Shown: piece after piece, positions 61,119-64,000 of the stretch
Position numbering within the stretch: the first letter of the stretch is position 1
Layout: each line of letters starts with the position of its first letter
From: Modestobacter sp. VKM Ac-2985
GTDB lineage: Bacteria > Actinomycetota > Actinomycetes > Mycobacteriales > Geodermatophilaceae
NCBI RefSeq assembly: GCF_026967925.1
Contig: NZ_JAPVBI010000002.1
Location: 558,001-622,000, forward strand
DNA: 64,000 nucleotides
Direction: 5' to 3'
Made by a program: the position numbers and the translations under genes
Notes under the pieces: generated by a model
Told to the model about the DNA's origin: nothing
Seen by the model: the letters and a program-made list of their open reading frames with translations, nothing else
The model's database searches: none

Positions 61119-62633
61119 TCAGAGCCAGCCGGGCACGATCAGGAGCAGCCAGGTGATCGGCGGGATGAGCGCGACCATCGAGAAGCCCCAGACGGTGAGG
61201 TTCTTGAACGTCCGCTCCCGCTCGGCCTCGGTGGCGTTGGCGACCACCAGGGCCCCGCTGGTGGAGAACGGGCTGGAGTCGACGATCGAGGACGACATCG
61301 CCAGGGCGGTGATCAGGCCGATCGCCCCGATCGCGTTGTCGCCCTGCAGGAAGGGCACGGCCAGCGGGATCAGCGCACCGAGGATGCCGGTGGTGGAGGC
61401 GAAGGCCGAGACGACGGCGCCGATGTAGCAGATCAGCAGCGCGGCGATCAGCGGGAGGCCCATCTGGGCGACGTTGTCCCCGAGCCAGCCGGGCACGTCC
61501 TGGTCCTGCATCAACCCGACGAAGGTGACGATGCCGCAGATCAGCAGCACGGTCGGCCAGGCGATCTGGCCGACGGCGCCCTTGGCGCCGCGCGGGGCGA
61601 CGACCGAGAGGATCACGCCGACGGTGATCGCCATCAGGCCGATGTCGAGACCGAGCGGGAGCAGCGACCCGACGACCAGGATGACGAGCCCGATCAGCGT
61701 CATCGTGCGGTCCCGGTCGAGCGTGGTGACCGCGCCGTGGTCCTCGGTGGCCAGGGCGGTGGTCTGCAACGACCGCTGGTCGGCGCGCTCGCCGGCCGTG
61801 GGGTGCTGGTGACCGGGCTGCCCGTGCCGCGCCTCGGTGACCCGGCCGCCGGCCAGCGCGGCGCCCCCGGTGCCGGTGCTGCCGACCGCGGTGCGGGACG
61901 CCGAGGCGCCGCCGCCGGGGATGTCCTCGCCGGTGTCCTCGGTGGCGTCCCCGGCGACGGAGGCCGCCACGAAGTCGTCGTCGCGGTTGTCGGTCAGGTC
62001 GACCCGGCCGCCGCCGAGCAGCTTGCGGCCACCGAAGAGGAAGAAGACGGCGATCGACAGCAGGATGTTGATGACGATCGAGGCGCCCCAGAGGAAGAGC
62101 GGGCTGCCCTCCAGGCCGTTGTCGGCGACCACGGTGTTGGTGATGACACCGAAGATCGACAGCGGGGAGAACCCGCCGGCGGTGGCGCCGTTGATGATGA
62201 ACAGGCCCATCAGCACCGGGTTGATCTGGTAGCGCCGGGCGAAGGACATGCCGACCGGGGCGATGATCGCCACCACGGCCGGGACGACGCCGCCGATGGC
62301 GGTGAGCACGCCGGTGACGGCGAACATCGCCCACGGGATGGCGGCCAGCCGGCCGCCGGACGCGGTGACCGCGGCGTGCACCAGCCAGTCGACGGTGCCG
62401 TTGTTCTTGGCGATGGCGAAGAGGTACGTCACCCCGACCAGGACCACGAACAACGATCCCGGGAAGAAGCCGAAGACCGCGTCGTCGTACGTCGGGTCGC
62501 CGTCGGTGCCGTAGATGAAGTAGCCGGCGACGAACGCCGCTACCAGTGCCAGCGCCCCCATGTGCACGGGCAGCACCGTGGCGATCAGGAAGACCACCAA
62601 CAGGATCGAGATCAAGACGAGCTGTACGGACAC
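61119..62633 (-). CDS. MatC-type dicarboxylate carrier (SLC13/ArsB-like)
   Basis: The protein has about twelve hydrophobic segments in two halves. The first 200 residues match the MatC N-terminal domain (MGALALVAAFVAGYF, VGVTYLFAIAKNNGTVDWLV, GGFSPLSIFGVITNTVVA). An acidic, Gly/Thr-rich loop of about 100 residues joins the halves. Relatives carry malonate or other dicarboxylates. I choose GTG 62633, which matches the MatC start (504 residues); the GTG at 62669 sits inside a GGCGGGT/ACCCGCC hairpin. It leads an operon with the CoA-transferase and crotonase. An IclR-type palindrome lies upstream. Confidence 0.82.
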   Translation of the reverse strand: MSVQLVLISILLVVFLIATVLPVHMGALALVAAFVAGYFIYGTDGDPTYDDAVFGFFPGSLFVVLVGVTYLFAIAKNNGTVDWLVHAAVTASGGRLAAIPWAMFAVTGVLTAIGGVVPAVVAIIAPVGMSFARRYQINPVLMGLFIINGATAGGFSPLSIFGVITNTVVADNGLEGSPLFLWGASIVINILLSIAVFFLFGGRKLLGGGRVDLTDNRDDDFVAASVAGDATEDTGEDIPGGGASASRTAVGSTGTGGAALAGGRVTEARHGQPGHQHPTAGERADQRSLQTTALATEDHGAVTTLDRDRTMTLIGLVILVVGSLLPLGLDIGLMAITVGVILSVVAPRGAKGAVGQIAWPTVLLICGIVTFVGLMQDQDVPGWLGDNVAQMGLPLIAALLICYIGAVVSAFASTTGILGALIPLAVPFLQGDNAIGAIGLITALAMSSSIVDSSPFSTSGALVVANATEAERERTFKNLTVWGFSMVALIPPITWLLLIVPGWL

Positions 62634-62684
62634 CGGCGTCCCCAGGGTTGGTCGAGGCGGGTGTGCCACCCGCCGGCCACACGC

Positions 62685-62699
62685 TTCCGCGATACGGAA
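62685..62699. promoter_or_regulatory. IclR-type operator upstream of the carrier operon
   Basis: TTCCG-CGATA-CGGAA is a perfect palindrome with the same half-sites and spacer length as the site between aceB and iclR. It lies 52 bases upstream of the chosen carrier start and in the shared gap with the divergent aminotransferase gene, so it could control both. Confidence 0.65.
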
Positions 62700-62867
62700 C
62701 CGCGCTTTCGCTAGCGGGGATTAGAAGCGGTGGCGCGGCCAGTGTCAAGGCTCACAAGACGTCCGAGAGGTCTCTGCGTCAATCCACCTGCCGGTAGTAG
62801 CCTCCCGCATGGTGGACTTGCGGCGACGAGCCGGTGGTCCGGACGAGACATTCATGGAGGCACGGGC

Positions 62868-64000
62868 ATGTCAGTGACGACGACGACCGGCGGGCGCCAC
62901 TTCCTGCAGATCCCGGGGCCGACCAACGTGCCCGACCGGGTGCTGCGGGCGATGGCCGCCCCGACCATCGACCACCGCGGTCCGGAGTTCGCCGCCCTCG
63001 GCCTGGAGGTCCTCGAGGCCGTCAAGCCCGTCTTCGGCACCACCCAGCCGGTCGTCATCTACCCGGCCTCGGGCACCGGGGCGTGGGAGGCGGCGCTGAC
63101 CAACACGCTCTCGCCCGGGGACAAGGTGCTGGCCTTCGAGACCGGCCACTTCGCCACCCTCTGGCAGGACATGGCCACCCGGCTGGGCCTGGAGGTCGAG
63201 TTCGTGCCCGGCGACTGGCGGCACGGCGCCGATCCGGCCGCGGCCCAGGAACGGCTCGCCGCCGACACCGGCCACGAGATCAAGGCCGTCATGGTGGTCC
63301 ACAACGAGACCTCCACCGGCGTGACCAGCCGGGTCCCCGAGGTGCGCCAGGCCATCGACGCCGCCGAGCACCCCGCCCTGCTGCTGGTCGACACCATCTC
63401 CTCGCTGGGCAGCATCGACTACCGGCACGACGAGTGGGGCGTCGACGTCACCGTCGCCGGGTCGCAGAAGGGGCTCATGCTCCCGCCGGGGCTGAGCTTC
63501 AACGCGGTCAGCGAGAAGGCGCTGCAGGCGTCGAAGACCGCCGGGCTGCCCCGGTCGTTCTGGGACTGGCAGCCGATCCTGGCCGCCAACGAGCGCGGCT
63601 TCTTCCCGTACACGCCGGCCACCAACCTGCTCTACGCGCTGAAGGTCGCGCTGGAGATGCTCGACGACGAGGGCCTGGCCAACGTCTACGCCCGGCACAC
63701 CCGGCACGCGGAGGCCACCCGGGCCGCCGTCCGGGGCTGGGGGCTGGAGGTGCTCGCCCTCGACGAGCGCGAGTACTCCGGCTCGCTGACCGCCATCCAC
63801 ATGCCGGACGGCGGCGCCGACGCCGTCCGGGCGACCATCCTGCGGGAGTACGACATGTCCCTGGGTGCCGGGCTGGGCAAGCTGGCGGACAAGGTGTTCC
63901 GGATCGGGCACCTGGGGCACTTCAACGACCTGACCCTGGTCGGCACGCTGGGTGGTGTGCAGATGGGCCTGGTCCGCAGCGGGGTGACGATCGACCCGAA
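62868..64000 (+). CDS. Serine-glyoxylate aminotransferase (truncated by the window)
   Basis: The frame runs from ATG 62868, behind a GGAGG site, to the window's end without a stop: at least 377 residues of a usual 390-410. It is a class V PLP aminotransferase of the serine/alanine-glyoxylate type: IPGPTNVPDRVLRAM, YPASGTGAWEAALTNTL, VHNETSTGV, VDTISSLGS and the PLP lysine K201 in GSQKGLMLPPGLS. It would convert glyoxylate with serine (or alanine) to glycine. It is divergent from the carrier operon and shares its upstream palindrome. Confidence 0.92.
   Translation, partial: MSVTTTTGGRHFLQIPGPTNVPDRVLRAMAAPTIDHRGPEFAALGLEVLEAVKPVFGTTQPVVIYPASGTGAWEAALTNTLSPGDKVLAFETGHFATLWQDMATRLGLEVEFVPGDWRHGADPAAAQERLAADTGHEIKAVMVVHNETSTGVTSRVPEVRQAIDAAEHPALLLVDTISSLGSIDYRHDEWGVDVTVAGSQKGLMLPPGLSFNAVSEKALQASKTAGLPRSFWDWQPILAANERGFFPYTPATNLLYALKVALEMLDDEGLANVYARHTRHAEATRAAVRGWGLEVLALDEREYSGSLTAIHMPDGGADAVRATILREYDMSLGAGLGKLADKVFRIGHLGHFNDLTLVGTLGGVQMGLVRSGVTIDP

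Overview
The window is 64 kb of chromosomal DNA from a very GC-rich, gene-dense actinobacterium. GTG starts are common, many genes overlap by 1-4 bases, and G or C dominates third codon positions. FadE5- and EtfD-type proteins, a dnaK-grpE-dnaJ-hspR operon with a HAIR-type operator, and DUF3140 and DUF6328 proteins all point to Actinobacteria. A chemoreceptor and an Aer-type PAS protein suggest a motile organism. A member of the Geodermatophilaceae or a close relative is my best guess, by inference only. I see no rRNA, no CRISPR array, no prophage and no recognisable insertion sequence. There is one tRNA, Gly(CCC). No gene-free stretch exceeds 300 bases; the longest (about 200-295) hold promoters, terminators or repeats and are listed.

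Layout. 0-5.5 kb: an Lrp-type regulator divergent from the three genes of a branched-chain 2-oxoacid dehydrogenase (E1 alpha, E1 beta, E2), followed by an AGE-family sugar epimerase/isomerase. 5.6-13.3 kb: a SRPBCC protein, an FMN reductase, and a complete fructose phosphotransferase system (fruR-fruK-fruA-ptsH divergent from ptsI). 13.5-23.7 kb: a tyrosine phosphatase, a protein of the type annotated as 3-methyladenine glycosylase, an ABC-2 exporter with a two-component system, several very small acidic genes, a FadE5-type acyl-CoA dehydrogenase and a TetR regulator. 23.7-26.5 kb: a zinc-type ABC importer whose ATPase gene carries a frameshift in a run of six C. 26.6-34.2 kb: ribokinase, DUF6328, DUF3140, a methyltransferase with a type III polyketide synthase, dihydroxyacetone kinase dhaKLM, and a glutathione-independent-type formaldehyde dehydrogenase. 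34.2-45.3 kb: an AAC(2')-I-type acetyltransferase, tRNA-Gly, a subtilase with a long DPGTT repeat, a split aerotaxis receptor, dCTP deaminase, a methyltransferase, a CynX-type transporter and EtfD.

45.4-46.7 kb holds the oddest object: one gene coding for an AbiEi-type winged helix plus a PD-(D/E)XK-like domain, enclosed by two 82-bp inverted repeats. It sits between etfD and the heat-shock operon dnaK-grpE-dnaJ-hspR-marR (46.8-51.9 kb).

52-64 kb is a glycolate/glyoxylate block. It has glycolate oxidase glcDEF, malate synthase aceB, a divergent IclR regulator, an operon of a MatC-type carrier, a class III CoA-transferase and a crotonase, and a serine-glyoxylate aminotransferase that runs off the right edge. 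The same 15-bp palindrome (TTCCG-N5-CGGAA) lies in the aceB/iclR gap and in the carrier/aminotransferase gap, so the IclR protein probably controls the whole block.

How the genes work together. EI and HPr feed phosphate both to FruA and, by family knowledge, to DhaM. FadE5 electrons are expected to pass through ETF to EtfD and the quinone pool. GlcDEF makes glyoxylate, which AceB and the aminotransferase consume. A second layer of structure is a family of large GC-only hairpins placed 2-8 bases behind stop codons, with a shared purine-rich AGGACCCC entry.
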